A stretch of DNA of 64,000 nucleotides. It comes from Stercorarius parasiticus. Its lineage: Eukaryota; Chordata; Aves; Charadriiformes; Stercorariidae. Position 1 is the first letter of the stretch; every line of letters begins with the position of its first letter. The translations under genes were made by a program, and so were the position numbers. The notes under the pieces were generated by a model. That model worked only from the letters and a program-made list of their open reading frames with translations, did not search any database and was not told the origin of the DNA. Shown here piece by piece: positions 48,301-62,864 of this stretch. The stretch is from assembly GCA_013396915.1 (NCBI GenBank), contig VWZL01000443.1:125921-189920 (forward strand), written 5' to 3'.

Positions 48301-51300
48301 TGCTATGGGTCAGTGAACTTTGTTTTGGTAAGGAACGTTGACCAGCTAGAGGTAGAGGCCGATGCAAATCTTTACTTAGAATAAACAATAGACATAGATG
48401 TGAATTGTGAAGAAATCTACGCTACCATAGCAGAGGTACTGACAATAAATGTGCCTGTCTCTGACATTTGCATGTTCCAGAAATTGACCTATACCACACA
48501 ACAAAATTATTTGAGATAATGCCTCTTCCCAGTTAAAAAAAACCCAAACAAATCAAGTCTGGCTCCTAGCTAACTAAGCAAATACAAGAGAGCTACAGTA
48601 CAGAGGGAAGGAAATTTTACCTTGTAATAGATGAAGTGATAATCATGGCTTAAAAGAACTAATTTGCATTGCTCTTCATTTAAAAAATTGGAAATAAGCA
48701 CGTGATGAGAGCTGCTGTGAGACAGATAAGCATCAGCTGATTTTACTTCTGCTTCTGTGTTAGAGTTTTAGGCATTGAGCTCTACTGCTTTTAAGGAACT
48801 TGCAGCTTTTGGACAGTTCCTCATAGAGCTGGAGACTTTTTTTTTAAAATGTGAAAAGTTCATTCTATTTCTGCAGCAACAGGAATTAGCCTTTATTATT
48901 GTGAAATTTGAAATCTGCGAATTATGAGCTTCAGAAGTCTCTTTCATTTTAGACACTACCAACTGAATGGTGATTACATTTTCATTCTGTCACAGTCTGT
49001 GGCAAAGGGAAAATTGCCTAAAACATATAAAATAATGTCATTAAACTGATGCTATCAGGAAGAGTAATAGCAGCATGCTGAAGCTTTCAGCAAGAAAGAC
49101 CTTTTTTTCTACTGTAAACCTGAGACAAGGTTTATTGAGAAAAAAAGAACCTATTCTCTTCCTCTCCCTCTTACTCAAACATGCTCTAGAAACATCAGTC
49201 CCAAAACATAAATCCTACAGGCAACATTCAAGGGGGCAGAGCACTAGGAATGCATTGACCGAAGGAAAGCTCTAAGAATGCTTGTTGAACATCAGTATAT
49301 CTAAGCTGTAATTCAAGTTAATTAGCTCAGATACTTTCGTCATCTCCATGTAGGCACCTTTCCAGAGTGTAATGGAGGGCTGTATAAAGGCAGCTGCTCG
49401 GGTCTGGAGAACAGTATGGCTGTACCAGTGTTGCTTTAGGCTTTGCAGTTAGCTTGTATTTTGTCACCATGCTTGCTCTGCAGTAAAGACTTCACCACAG
49501 TCTTCTGTCTCTGCCTGCTCAGGAGGACACACAGTTGTTGGCAAAATCATATTCAGGTTGGTGTCCTGGTCGTCGTTAGCCAACCCTCCGCCTTTTGATC
49601 AAGACAAGAAGAGCTCATTCACAGCTTCCTATCTTACACAGTGCACATAACAACTGTAACTCCATTCACCTCAAGTTCAGAGAGGTCTTTCTGTTCACAA
49701 CAGGATACCTCACAGCTAATGAGTTAATGTGAAATAAGCTTAACTTTTTTTTGGCTATTGGATTTTTAGCTTTGCCCTCTTGCTACCTGAAGTCTCACAG
49801 CATTTCAAACTGCCTTTTTTTTTTTCCTGGGGAATAGTCATGGTCCTGTAGACTCTGTTTCTCTTCTCTTGCTTCTTCTCCCTTATAGAGAGAGAAAACA
49901 CTTCTTGTAGTGTCTTATACTGATGAAGAAATGAAGCAGATATGAAAACTTTCTAGAAATGATATCCAGTTGCCTGATCTGGGTTGGAAAAGTTTGTACG
50001 GGGAAGATTTTTTGGGGTGTCTCACAAAGCTATATGTGAGAAAAAAGACAAGTAAAAGTCTTCTGGGATCTCAGTCTGACCTCAGAAAATACTGGAGTCT
50101 CACACTGCTCCTTTTTTTATTTGGTTTGATATAATTTTCTATTCTTCTTCCCTTTTTCAGATTGATGTAAACTAAGAAAATATATGTAAAATCCTAGAGT
50201 TACATATTATATTTAAAGCAATGCAAATCTAGGTCTTTGCCTAAAAGCTTTTGGCAGGTACATGAAGTTCATGTAAGCTGAAGCTGTCAGTATAAAGCCT
50301 CCTTGCCAAGGCTAGAGACTGGTTGCCAAAAACTGTTGAGTGAACAATGCTGTTTTGGATAGAAAGGAAAAACCTCTCTAAAACTTTGTTCCTACGGCTA
50401 TTTGCCTGTTTTATGTTCATAGGTTTGTTGCTATTGGGATGCTGAGGCCTCTGACTGGGTGCTGTAATCCAGTAGGTACTCAAGGATGCTTTAGTCTTAC
50501 TGATTTCAAAAGAAGGTAGAAGGAAGTGCCTATGAAGAGAGTGCCTATGCTGGCAGGCACAGATGGAAATGAACAAGCTCTGCATGTCCTTCTCCTGCCA
50601 ACTCTAGTTTGAAAAGCATGTCAGGCCTTGCTGAGAAGTAGTTTATCACTACACCAAAAGCCATGAAGCTGTATTAACTCTCATCCAGATGTCATGCAGG
50701 CTGGCAAGCATGCATGTCTCTATATTCCTGCAGATGTACCTTAAGAGACATATTTAATATCTATGCCTTAATATATGTAAGAAGATATTTTTGTTTTAAT
50801 TTGTTTTTTCCCTGCATACTGTGGTATTATATTTTGGTGAAGTTCCTGGTCTTTGAGAGTTTTGTCTTTCAAACATCATGATATAAGAGGGACCCACCAT
50901 AAGTGGAACCTACTCAGTATCACAGATAATGAGACATGAGGCAGCCTAATGATTTATTTCTCCTGCACCATAAATTCAGGGTGCTGTTTCGGCTTGGACT
51001 TCAGGTTCTTCCAAATTATAGACTTCTTAAAGTTCTAATTATGTAGAAAGACCAATACGTGTGTTTGCTTTATAAAATTAATATTTCACTGTGATCTTCC
51101 AACAGCAGCAACAGATGCATGTAGCATTTAGTACAATTTTAGAAATAATTTATACCCATACCAATATGGGAAAATATTTTTCCCACTTCACACTTTTTGA
51201 CACTTCCAAGTGTCTTACCTCCTTCCTCCAATTATGGCTCTAATTGTTATTGTTAACACTGTATCTTAGCTACAGTTTAATCTGCATTTCAGTGCTTTCC

Positions 51301-51983
51301 AGTTTATTAACGGTCTTCTATCACATCTTCTGAAACATACAGGATGTGGGTTTTGGCTGTGGAACTCAGAAGCTTTTTGCAGCTTTAGAGAAACCGTTGA
51401 TTTTAGAGGACAGGAGATATTTTCCTTTAGATAACAAATAAATTAATAAATAAGTAGATAAGGTGATGTCTTATTAAATTATATTTACTGCTATCAAACA
51501 TTTATAGAAGTGACATCTGATGAAGGGTCTTATACAATTTACAGAGTGTCAAAATTCCACCTAAAATCATGAGCTTAATGTTTTCTCCTGACAGGCTCTA
51601 AGTACCTTCCTAACTGCCTTATTTAAACCCTTTGTATCACTTTTTAGCTGTCTGTTTTTCTCTCCTCTGACTAGAAACAGGAACATGGATGAAATTCAAG
51701 TCAACTGAGAAGTATAAATTTACAATGACATATTAGGAAAAAATTTGATTACAATACATCTAGATGCAATATATTTCAAGAGAGAAATGTTAAACATTGG
51801 GTAACTCATCTGGAATGACAAGAAAAGGCAGTAGGCCTGAATTTTTTCCCTAGTTTTATTTGTACTCTAGTCTCTTCCTGTTTTGTGCACATGAGAACAT
51901 AGGTAATACCTTTCAGGGAACAAAATGAAATATTGCTTTAGAAATAGCCTGAATTGTGAAGTTTGAAAGTAAAGTGAGATCTG
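42346..51983. other. unique AT-rich noncoding DNA
   Basis: Nearly 10 kb with no recognised exon, RNA gene or young repeat. The largest frame (50241-50585 minus, 114 codons) has no motif. One old repeat fragment lies at 46461-46530. At 44565-44590 a GGCCCAATCCTGAGAG may belong to the same class of old repeats but is too short to call. Confidence 0.5.
46461..46530 (+). repeat. ancient amniote repeat fragment
   Basis: GCCACTGTACTGAAGTCAGA, then TTCTAGCTTTATACCATCAT, then AGCCGAAATGAGAATACAGC follows, in order and spacing, the layout 'CCACTGAAGTCAATGGA - TTACACCAGTTTATACCAGC - GAGATGAGAATCTGGC' of an old amniote repeat. This is the best of the copies of this type in the window. Family name not certain. 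Confidence 0.5.
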
Positions 51984-52829
51984 AATCATAGAATCATAAA
52001 ATCATAAAATAGTTTGGGTTGGAAGGGACCCTTAAAGGTCTACTCAGTCCCCCCTGCAATGAGCAGAGACATCTTCAAGTGGATCAGGTTGCTCAGAGCC
52101 CTGTCCAACCTGACCTTGAATGTTTCCAGTGATGGGGCATCTACTGCGTCTCAGGACTATTTGTTCCAGTGTTTCACCATGCTCATTGTAAAAAATTTCT
52201 TTCTTATATCCAGTCTAAATCTACCCTCTTTCAGTTTAAAACCTTTACCCCTTGTCCTGTCACAACAAACCCTACTAAAAAGTGTCCCCATCTTTCTTAT
52301 AAGCCCCCTTTAAGTACTGAAAGGCCATAATAAGGTCTCCCTGGAGCTTTCTCTTCTCCAGCCTGAACAACCCCAACTCGCTCAGCCTGTCCTCATAGAA
52401 GAGGTGTTCCAGCCCTTTGGTCCTTTTTGCGGCCCTCCTCTGGACCTGCTCCAACAGGTCCATGTCCTTCTTCTGTTGGAGGCCCCAGAGCTGTATGCAG
52501 TACTCCAGGTGGCGTCTCACCAGAGTGGGGTACAGGGGGCAGAGTCACCTCCCTCAACCTGCTGGCCACGCTTCTTTTGATGCAGACCAAGATACGGTTG
52601 GCCTTCTGGGCTGTGAGTGCACATTGCCAGCTCATGTCCCCCAGATCCTTCTCAGCAGGGCTGCTCTGAATCCTTTCATCCCCCAGCCTATAATGATACT
52701 GGGCGTTGCCCTGACCCAGGTGCAGGACCCTGCACTTGGCCTTGTTGAGCCTCATGAAGTTCACGTTAGCCCTCTTCTTGAGCTTGTCCAGGTCCCTCTA
52801 GATGGCATCCTGTCCCTGAGGCGTGTCAA
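51984..52829 (-). mobile_element. CR1 LINE, 5'-truncated
   Basis: Minus-strand CR1. The 3' end at 51984 has three ATCATAGA/ATAAA-type octamers, then the usual 3' UTR wording (TTGGGTTGGAAGGGACC on the plus strand at 52014-52030). CR1 similarity ends near 52829, inside the post-RT region, so the reverse-transcriptase core is absent. By protein ([17 protein letters not shown]) it belongs with the copy at 2791. It is continuous across the point where that copy has its N, which shows what is missing there. Confidence 0.96.
52275..52764 (-). pseudogene. CR1 ORF2 C-terminal remnant, frameshifted
   Basis: Post-RT part of CR1 ORF2 only. On the minus strand it begins MNFMRLNKAKCRVLHLGQGN and continues through AEKDLGDMSWQCALTAQKAN, where some seven to nine residues (the GVLVD...L-type stretch between EKDLG and MSWQ) are deleted in frame. 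After REVTLP, near 52520-52535, an inserted base shifts the frame. The other frame then continues as [20 protein letters not shown] down to DGDTF at 52275. Two lesions plus truncation: non-coding relic. Confidence 0.92.
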
Positions 52830-55800
52830 CTGAATGTGAGATACAATCAGAACAAAGTAACAGATCAAAATGTTTTCCTCTCTTCTGATTTGTATCTGTT
52901 TCATGAAATTCTTACAATCCTTTCAACATTTTTTTCTACCTTATTTGAAGTTTTAAATTCTTTTTTTTCCGGAGAATTATTACATCACTTGGGACAGCCT
53001 GGGTTAAACAAACCCTCTGCTACTTTGAAATTTCTGTTTATTCTGGGCTTTCCCCACCATGAGAAAAAAGAGTGAACTGTACGAAGCATATACAAAGGGA
53101 GGTAACACCTGTTTTGGATGCTAGAAAGAAATAAAGGAGCTTCTGTTGTTTTTAAGTTACAAGTATTTGAGCTGTGAATATCTTTCTAAACCAAAACCTA
53201 AGATCTCTTCTGGCTGGCTCATCCCCTGCTGATTTTCCTATTTCATTTCGGAAAGTCATAATCTATCTTGAAAGGATTGATAGCTTACCTGCAAAGCCAG
53301 GTACTTGCATAGAAGAATGGTTGCTACTTAATAAAATTATCTTCTCCTTTATTCCTTAAGTCTTGTTGACCTATAAAACACAAATGGCAAATAGCCATAT
53401 AATAGATTGTGCTGGACACTTGCAATCCTGCCAAGATCACTGCAGTTGAATCTTCATTCATCATCTGTGCATGTGGTCTGATAATTTTAATTTGCTTTTT
53501 TTAAGTGAAGCAATTTTCCAAGCCAATTTCTAAACCAGGCATAAATATTTTTTCTTTCTTACAGCGTTGTATTTACACATCCACATACATTGCTGAATTC
53601 AAATGTGGATTTGTGCTAAGTAGAACAAACTAAAGCCTGAATTTTTAGGTTCATGGTGGACCACTCCTTTAGGAAATTATATATGACTGCCACCTATATT
53701 CACACAACTTTTACTGCAAAATCAGAACCTCATTTTGAAATTGCTGTAGACCAATTTCCTGCCATTGGCAATTGTATGACCTGAAACAGTCTTATACTCA
53801 AAGGTAGTGTTAAAGTATGTATTTCCTAAACCTCTTACTTTTCAGTCGTCACTGCTTTAAAAAGTTAAAATATTTGCTTTTGGACCTAACTTGCAATATT
53901 AGAAAGAGAGAAAAAAAAATAAGCTACTATTCAGAAAATGTATCTTTTCTTAGGTCACTTTAATGTGCAAATAATAAAAAAGGCTGAAATTCATACTACT
54001 CTGGTTAATTATTGCACTGAGGATATTCACAATATATATACTTTTCAGCATTTTTTCCAGCTTTACGTCTGTTTTTTGCATCATTTTTAGTGCTTGATTT
54101 ACTGTAGCTGAGGGTAAGTCTGCAGTAATCTATTTTGACTTTCTTTTCTGCCTAAAAAAATAGCCTCCTGTTCCCCTTGAAGTGAATACTTTTTTTCTCT
54201 TGCCTTCAAATTTGAGGTCCTGGCACTTTTATTCTAATTTATTTCATATACGCAACATGGCTTTCTACTCAGAATGAAATGAGTAGTTTTCCTTTCCTAA
54301 ACTGCTGGACTTGTGGGGCCGTTTATGTTCCATTTACTTTAGAGATGGGGAATCCAGTGGGTTGAGGAGGTTCAGATTACATGTTTTTTGTCTTGTGAAA
54401 CTCAAGACCTTTTCAACTTGTAGTGGTTCCCCAATCCCTTTTAAACAAGGAATGTTAAATATTTTTCATTTGGAGGAAAAAAATCAGAAAAGAAAATAAC
54501 TTTTACCACACACACAGCCACCTGGCTCCTATGACAGTCAACTGGATGCAAGTACTGTCTTGTTAATATTCCTGTTTTGGCATTTTAATGTCTTGGGGCT
54601 GGAACTTTCAGTCCCTAATCTGCAAAATTTCCATTTTTATTTTTTTCTCCTGTTTCCTTTATCCTCCCATGACAAAATAATTCTGTTTTTCAAGTACACT
54701 TCTGGTAGCACTGCAGAAAAATCAGTCATCCAAACTCAGGGTTGTGAGAATACCCAAACACTGCTCCATGAGCAGTGCAGTTTTTCCAGAGCCCATCTGA
54801 TGCTCTTCACCCCTCAGTGAATGGAGACTTCAGACTTGTAAAGAAGTCCTATGGGGAAAAAAAGTTATGAAATTCAAGACGAAGAACAAGTCTTAGTCCA
54901 GCAGTTCACAACGAGGAAAGTCAGTTTCAGGTGGAATTGTAGCCAGATGGACAAATATCTTCTGAGGAGAGATTGTGAGTCTCAAAGTGTAACTGGAAGG
55001 AGGTTACAAACAGAGAAGTTCTGTTTTGCATCTGTCTCAGCTCTATTTCCCTATCACAAAGAGTGGAGAGGAACAAGAAGAAGGGGAAAACTGGCAATCG
55101 GGGTCCATGCTTCAATAGACCAGTGCTGTAAAAATTTACAGATCTCAGAGGAAAGACCCAACTTAGAAAAATGTGATGGTTAGAAAACTGTAAGTATTAA
55201 GGTCTGTTCTGCCTGGCTGAAAACATGCATTTAACTTTCTTCATGAGTATCTCGGCTCGTTATGAAGGAGATCTGTACACTTTAGTGCCCAACTGAGCAC
55301 ACTTTCAAATCTGAGCAGACTTTATCTAATTAAAGTGTATTCAGAAGATTTTCTGTGGTGGGGGTGTCTAGCAAGCCAGGGAAAAGGGATCTTGAGGGTC
55401 CTGCTATGACAGCTTCAGAGTTTGGCTTATGCTAGATCTTTGAGTAGCCTGTTAAGTATGAAACTCAATCAGTGTAAAGTGTTTTTATACACAATGGTCA
55501 AGAGAAACAATGGGCTGATGAATGCTACTTGCATGATCATCACTGATGCTCAACTTGTGATTAGGCACTAAGTTGCCCCTTATTTTTAGCATCTTTCTTG
55601 AATAGTACTAAGACACACGGAACTACCTGGACTGTGCTCCTTCAAAAGAGAAGTGGAGGGCAATAGAAATTAAGAGCCTAGATACAGAATCAAAATACAG
55701 ATCATCTTAGAATTTCAAAAGAATCTCTATCAAAGAAAAAGCAGCTTTGAGTAATCAGAAATTTTCCAGCTTAGAAGGCAATTCCCTCAACTTGGACTTT

Positions 55801-58800
55801 CTGAAGGGACAAAAGAATGGGAGAGACTTCCTGTCCTCTCTTTCCTTCTCCTTTAGTCTATATGGAAGAGTGGATTAACCTCACTGCATTTTACTCCTTG
55901 TTGAGTCAAATTGTCCTGATGCTTATAGCCCTATCCTTTAGGTACCCTACAAATCAATCATGAGAACAGATTCCCAAAGTCTCACTCTCTGAAATGCAAA
56001 CCAGTGAGCTGAAATGTGTCCAGAACAGTAACCAGTGTCATCATCTTCAGTAAATAGTGATTTAGATGGGTCTCACACAGGGATTTAAGAGCCATGTTTA
56101 CATATAGTTTGAGATATCAGCCATAACACAGTCAAATAGGGTGAGGAGTACAAAGTTGAATTGCTTGAACATCATTCTATAAGACCGTATGATGCAGACT
56201 TCATGGAATCAAATTGCTACAGCTATTGTCAACCTCAGAAAGACCACTGATTGAAACAGAAGCTTTCATTTACTCTTTTACATCAGAGACAGTCCCCTAA
56301 GGATAAGGTTGATGCAAGTTGTTTGAACAATGGAGTCAAGTTTGAATTGCCTATGCCATGGATGACTACAGAGTTCTAGTTTATGTTCTGTCAGTCTGGT
56401 TCATTCCATCATCAATAAATGTATTTAAAAGAAAAAAGAGGAAAAGAGGGTAACTGTAATCCTAGTTTGCTTCGTGAATGAATGAACTTTAAAAATATTT
56501 TTATTCCTTTCTGCCTTTGTATCCCTCTTGTTGATCCTATATGTCAAGAAGCATATTTTAAAAAGAGAAACATCTCTGTGTATTTAAAAAGGGAGTTGCA
56601 TTTCTATCTATCTATTAATCAAAGACATGATTTTTTTTCCTGTATGTCATGAGGCAGAGATGTTATGATTTAAAACTCTAGCTAGTATAATGTAGCAATA
56701 CATACTGCACCCTACTTAAGGGCTTTTATCAAAGAAAGCATTTCTCCTTAATAAATAATAGTCTTATGACTGGTCTGTACTTTCACATGACTATAGTTGT
56801 TCATCATTTATCTTAGCATCAGGTTTTTAACTTGTTTAATAAATAAAACAATAAGAAGAGTAATAGTCAATCAAAGTGGAGGTTTTTGAGTACAGGGAGA
56901 TTAGTATAGGGAGTATAAGGGAGATTTTTTGTGATATATATTTTTCTTGCTTTTGAGATAGAGAAATATTTTGTCTCTCCTTTAAAAAATACAAGTGTGG
57001 ACGCTATCAACAAGGGTGACTTTTATGCCTATGAAAGATTATGTTTCATTTGAGGTTGGAATTCAAATAGTATTTGCAGTATGTGGTAGCGTATCCCGAA
57101 AAGTCTGAAATAGCATCTGAGAGGGCAAAGCCGTTGTTTAAGGATGAGGAATTTTAGAAAGAAAAAAGGGGTTTATTCCTTCTTTTTCTTGCAGCTGAGG
57201 GAGCTTTCAAATATTGCACAAATGAAAACATTGTCAAGTGCTTGGCTCAAAAAATCTCCAAAGTACTCCCCAAAACAAGCTGAATATGAAATGATAATCC
57301 AAAAATGAAACTAGACATGAAATTTCAGCATCTGACTCAAATTACATTCAGGGATGGAAGCTATTTCAAGTGAAGAAAGCCCATCAAAGAAATAAATGGA
57401 AAAAATTATCTGTAAATATTTATTCAAAATCACTTTGTAGAAGCAGTAATATACTTAATGATTTAAGACATTTACATAATTTTGCAGAATACACCCCAAA
57501 ATGTTTGTCCATGTCACTAAAGAGTGTTTGATCCAGATTCACTGGGGATCGATGCAGTTTTAGCATTGCAGATATCAAGAGATTTTTATATCAGATGATA
57601 TTGCCAGGATGCTCTTTCCCTGATAATATTTTGCAAAAGGAGCTGGTATTAGGTCATAGTGTATCTCAATGCATCTTACTCTGCTGGATTAAAGAATGCT
57701 TGTTATTACAGGATAGAATTTCAGAAGTGATCAGTCTTCACTTTTGTGCCAGGTTTTCAAGGAGGACCTTAGCAGCTACCACGGCTGCTTTACAAGGGTC
57801 CCACTGTACTATAAGATTTTTCATAATCTGGCTCAAAATCTCACAGTAGGAATAATTGAGATCTCTTTAAAACTCTGGCCTTGTTTAAAAATGTTGAACT
57901 GTTTTGAAAATCTGCTCCCATTGTTGCATGATTTGCTTAATGATATGTATAGGCTTAACAATGGCATGCAGATACAACCACAGGCAGATTTAAATATCTG
58001 TGCAACTTGCCACATCTGAGTAGGTCCTTGGCATGGATCATATCTGTAACTTCAAAGTGTATGATTAGTAAATCAGAAGGCTTATTCTTACAGATGAACT
58101 ACGTAAAAGATGAAATGCTCTGCTGCATGACAAATGTGCTGGATGGAGCAAGGAATTCTGATGGAAGGCACGGACTGTAAGAATACTTACCAGCTCTTGG
58201 CCTGAGTGATTCTGAATATTTGCAAAGCATGTAAGTAAATGGTTTTAAAAAGTCCTTTTTATCTAAAAATATTGGTCATAACTTTAGCTTATGGTTCTTT
58301 ACTGACTTTACTTTTTTACATCGTATTAGATTTCACCTCCTATATCTGTATATATTTCAGTGTTTTGCTCAATATATGTATGATTTATTGTTGAGAGTTG
58401 GGCTTAACACACAAAATCTTGTCAAAGGAGCTTTATTTGTCTACAGTAGGTTCTCCATCCTTCTGTGATTTATAGAATATAAATTTTGGTTGTTCTGCCA
58501 AATTCCTGGCCACAGTTGTGCAAACTTAATGTGCTTAGCACTAGTGCATCATTCCACTGAAAATATAGATGTAAGCCTATTCCTTGGTGTGCCATCTTCT
58601 AGGAATATACGACATGACATCTATAAATCTGCTATCAGCTTGATTAGGATTTGCAAACATTGATTGAGAAAGAAAGGGTTGCATCTTGCTAAATATAGAG
58701 AGACAAATGCGTTTACCTTATGCATTGGGAGCAATTCATGAAAGCTTGTATCCTTTCCATCATTTTTAAAAAGACATCCTCTTGTAATAAAAAGCTTAGC

Positions 58801-61800
58801 AATTACTTGTCAGCTTTGCAGATCCTCAGAACTGCAGGTCCACTTCCAAGCTATTTGCAAAGCAGAGGTGCTGGATTGCATCCTCCTGTCAGCTGTCACT
58901 ATAATCCTGCTGCAATCAGTTAAATTCCAAAACACAGTAAAGTGGAACATGACGGCATGTTTAGGACAAGGCTTTCCAAATTCAAATTTAGAAAAACCCA
59001 ACAACCAAATAAATGAAAAGGTTAAAATGTCTAATGTAGTATGTGTAAACATTGTCTGAATCTTCCACAGTGCAGACTCTATTTAGTTCTGCTAACAGAT
59101 GCATCTAGAGGTGTCCTAGGTTACATTACTGAATTTGGCAACAATTTGTTGTTTTGACTTTCATGGAGAGCTACCACAGTACACTTTCTTGAAGCCCAGT
59201 TTCCTGATTTTGGTAGACAGATAATGGAAATAGGTTTGAATAGGTTCTTCGTACTTGGGCAAAGATCCCACTGAAATCAGTGAGGAACTGTCAGACAGAA
59301 GTGTGCTCACTGCGTATCTGAGAGTCAGGCTGTAATTAATATTTACAGAACACTTGGAAATCAGTGGATGAAAGCAGTTCAAAACATTATCATTTGTGCT
59401 TAAGGTATGAACATGTTTGCACATCTCTCTAACCTGCTCAAGGTTATAGTAGATGATGGGCTGGGATTGTAGGCAAAAGAAAACTCCCTTTGGTAGAACA
59501 TATAGCATGGATTAATCTTGCCTTTGCATGCCACCTTCACTCATGCTTGAACTGTTATCATATCAAAGATGAAAATGTAGTCCCTTGTCTAGTGAGCAGA
59601 CAGTTTCTCTGAGATTTATTCTTAATGATAAGGTGGACAATTTAGAAAAGTGGGAGGAAAAATCCTTGCTGTTGCCTAGGTTACTGCTGCAGAAACACTC
59701 AAATTGCTGGAGAAAAAATAGAGAGAGTGCAGAAGTTCCTGCTTTGAGGGGAAGTGCAATTTACACCAGGCAGAGGAGAGCACAGTAACACTAAGCACAT
59801 GGAATACATGAAGAAACAAAGACCTTTATTAAACATGTTTTTTAACAGTGGAATTATATTCAGCTTGGCTGCATTTCCAGCAAAATAACTGAGTGGTTTC
59901 TGGCTAGACACATATTATAAATCTGCCTTATGCTGGATGGGCTAATACGGGTACTGTGATTTCACTTAATGTAGAAACTTGTTATTGAAATTGGAGATCA
60001 CAATCTATATGCCAAAGCCCCACAAAATCTTGGGAAATCACTTCACAATTTCTGTTCAAGAATCTAATATGTTTTTGTTTTGACATTGAAGAAAAAGTAG
60101 ACTGAATTATGGAAGAAGCTGCATAAAAGTATTAAGTTTTGACATTTCCTTACCTCTATTCTTTTTCAGGTAAGTGGACACTGCTGAACCTGATGGGCTG
60201 AGGTGAATTATTCATTTACATGTTTTTTATAAATATTCCAAATTATTTTCTTTTTATTTTATGTAAAATAATGCCCATCTAGAGCCCTAATTAAATAAGC
60301 AGCAAACCAGGCATGCTATGTGCTATCACAAGTAATAACTCTATCAGAATTTCCAATTTATTTCCTTCTGGAGATCTACTGTTTCTGTGCTTATGGATTG
60401 CAGAAAACACTGCTTCATCTCCAGTTTAACTTAGCGTTGGTTTTTCTTCCTTTTTTCAGGTGACTGACATTTCCTTATTCTCTGGTACTGATTTCTTGTC
60501 ATCACTTCGGTTAAAAGTCTTTTAGGGACGGCTAACTGGTGTGCTGGACAGACTTATTCCAGGTCTCCTTTGGGGCAGGATGAGATTTCTGATCTTTAGA
60601 TCCAACTACTGAAAATGTTCCACCTTGTGCTCCTTGTGCCAAATGCCCACAACGCTGTTAAATGTCCCAGTGGGTTCCAGGAGAGTGAGGTTGTCTTTCG
60701 GATACCTTGGCCTTTCTTCCACTAGAAGTTAACACTAAGCAATAACTAGGCTTTAAATTGCATCAGGTAGTTAGTGAGGGAGAGTTGCAGAGTCCCAGCT
60801 TAGTGGCTTCCTTTTTGGCTTCCCATGTTCAGGAGAAGCACAATCTCTTGCTTGTTTGGTGAACTTTTTGTTAGGAAACAATTTTATGTAGCCCTCATCT
60901 TCTTGGAGGTCCATCTTGAGAGGTGAAAGCACTTCTTAAGCCTGTAGTCAGTATTCACCTTTTCTTAAGTGAAGAGAGACAACCATATGGGAGTGGCTGT
61001 GTTTATTATTGCACATGAAACCTAGATCAAGACTGGTCTTACTTGATCTAATGCATGCGTTTATACATTTCAAAATCAGTTTTCCAGCTTTCTACACAAG
61101 AAAATAGCACTTTCCAAACATAAATATTTTAAAAATCACCTTCTTGACAAGTGTTCTACTTGTCTACACCCCAAATTTGTAGATTGTCCTCAGTGGCTGA
61201 CTGAAAGAGATTGATCCTTATCTTATGATCGACTCTTTCTAATTGCTAAGCCAGGAAATGAAGACTGTTACTGTGGCATGCCCTTGCGCAGGGTCCCAGC
61301 TTGGAAAAGGTGAGACAAGGAGGCAAAGTGTCACTGCACTCAGTTTCTCATCTATGAGAATTTGTACATGTCTGCTCACAGTCAAGTTTTAATCTGTAGA
61401 ATCTAGACCGTGATAATGGTAACTGTATTTTATAGATCCTTACTCCATGATAAATCTCACTGGAATCAATCGGAAGCACTAAAAACACAGGGGACCATAT
61501 AAAAGACCTCAAAAATGATCAAGATGTTATGCATCACTTTTCTGACTCTCTGTTCCAGTACTGTGGTTCTTGGACTGCAGTAGTGTTCTGGTGTGGTGAT
61601 GTCACTTTCATTACCTACCTTTTTCAGAATTAAAACTAATGAGGTCACTACTCAAAGGAACTATCACTTAATTCTGGGGACCACATTTTTAATTCAGTAA
61701 AACAAGGATGGCAGGAGGCAATATAATTAGCTCTTGTTTTATTTTTTGCTTTATAAAACAGTGATTTTCTGTCTTTAGCTTAGGAGGGTTTCTTTTGGAT

Positions 61801-62679
61801 GAAGAGATAGTAAATTCTTACATTACATCATCAACAGGCATAATCATCACACTGGTGACTTTAAAGCTTGGGATAACTAGTCTACAGCCCAGAAAAGGAT
61901 AAAATTCAATGTGTTGATGTACATCCTTTGTTTCAGTCATCTTTACTGATTACACATGTGGCACAGCAGAACCACCAAAGGCTTTTTACTACCCCCAGTA
62001 AAACCAGAGGCATGCTATAAATATATGGAGCTGAATTAACAGTGCAACAATAGAAACAACTTCACTGAAGTCACTAGTAATATGTCTGCTTCACCACTGA
62101 AGGAAATGCTTCAGTGTAAATCAAAACAAAAAGTAAGATCTCTAAGTACCCAAAGCAGCCATAGTCTTCTCTTCCTTGTTCATGTCCACTACTACTTTAC
62201 TGCTGGGAAACGTTTTTATATTTCCTCACAGAAGTTACTAACTCCATATTTTATTTTAATTGACTTTCGTTATGCGAATTTAGCTCTGGGGGAAGGTGCC
62301 CTATTCACAGCTGTGGAAGTTCAATTTACTGCCTCAGAACAGATGCTGCAGAGCAAAGTTAGTAATGTTGACTTTCCAAATGCTTTAGTCCTAGTGTAAA
62401 AGGATGTAAGGTGAAAACAAATCCACCAACAATAAAGTTCAGTTAACGCCAGTGTGGCAGTTTTTTTGATTAAAAAACAGTTCTGCCCGAGAAGATGCTC
62501 CACCTTGTAGTTGTCGTTCAATGGCATCTTGCGGTGAACTGCACCAGGAACTGATTGTCCTACCTTCTGGACTTCAATACCAGCCTCTGAGACAGCCTGA
62601 TTTCAAATCCTTTACAAAGGCATGATTTTACTACTTTCTGCTAATTTTTTTTTCTTTATGGATTCTCTGTCTTACTAAT
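52830..62679. other. unique AT-rich noncoding DNA
   Basis: Almost 10 kb without a recognised gene. Frames of 105-115 codons (54851-55183 plus, 59161-59508 minus, 62082-62399 plus) show no domain or motif. Short TCTA units lie at 56603-56615. Possible scraps of the old CATTGAagTCAATGG-type repeat occur at 59264-59285 (TCCCACTGAAATCAGTGAGG) and 61455-61475 (TCTCACTGGAATCAATCGG). Confidence 0.5.
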
Positions 62680-62864
62680 TGTGTGGGGTTGACCCTGGCT
62701 GGACACCAGCTGTCCATCAAAGCTGCTTTATCACTCCCCCTCCTCAGCTGGACAAAGGAGAGAAAATATAATTAAAGGCTCGTGGTCAGGATAAACACAG
62801 GGAGAGATCTCCTACCAATTACCATCACAGGCAAAACAGATTTGATTTGGGGAAATTAGTTTAA

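Noticed and set aside
50241..50585. 114-codon minus-strand frame
   Set aside because: No motif; composition like the noncoding flanks.
54851..55183. 110-codon lysine/arginine-rich plus frame starting MGKKSYEIQDEEQ
   Set aside because: The start looks protein-like, but no family is recognised and a minus-strand frame overlaps it; treated as chance.
59161..59508. 115-codon minus-strand frame
   Set aside because: No motif; it overlaps a possible old repeat scrap at 59264-59285.
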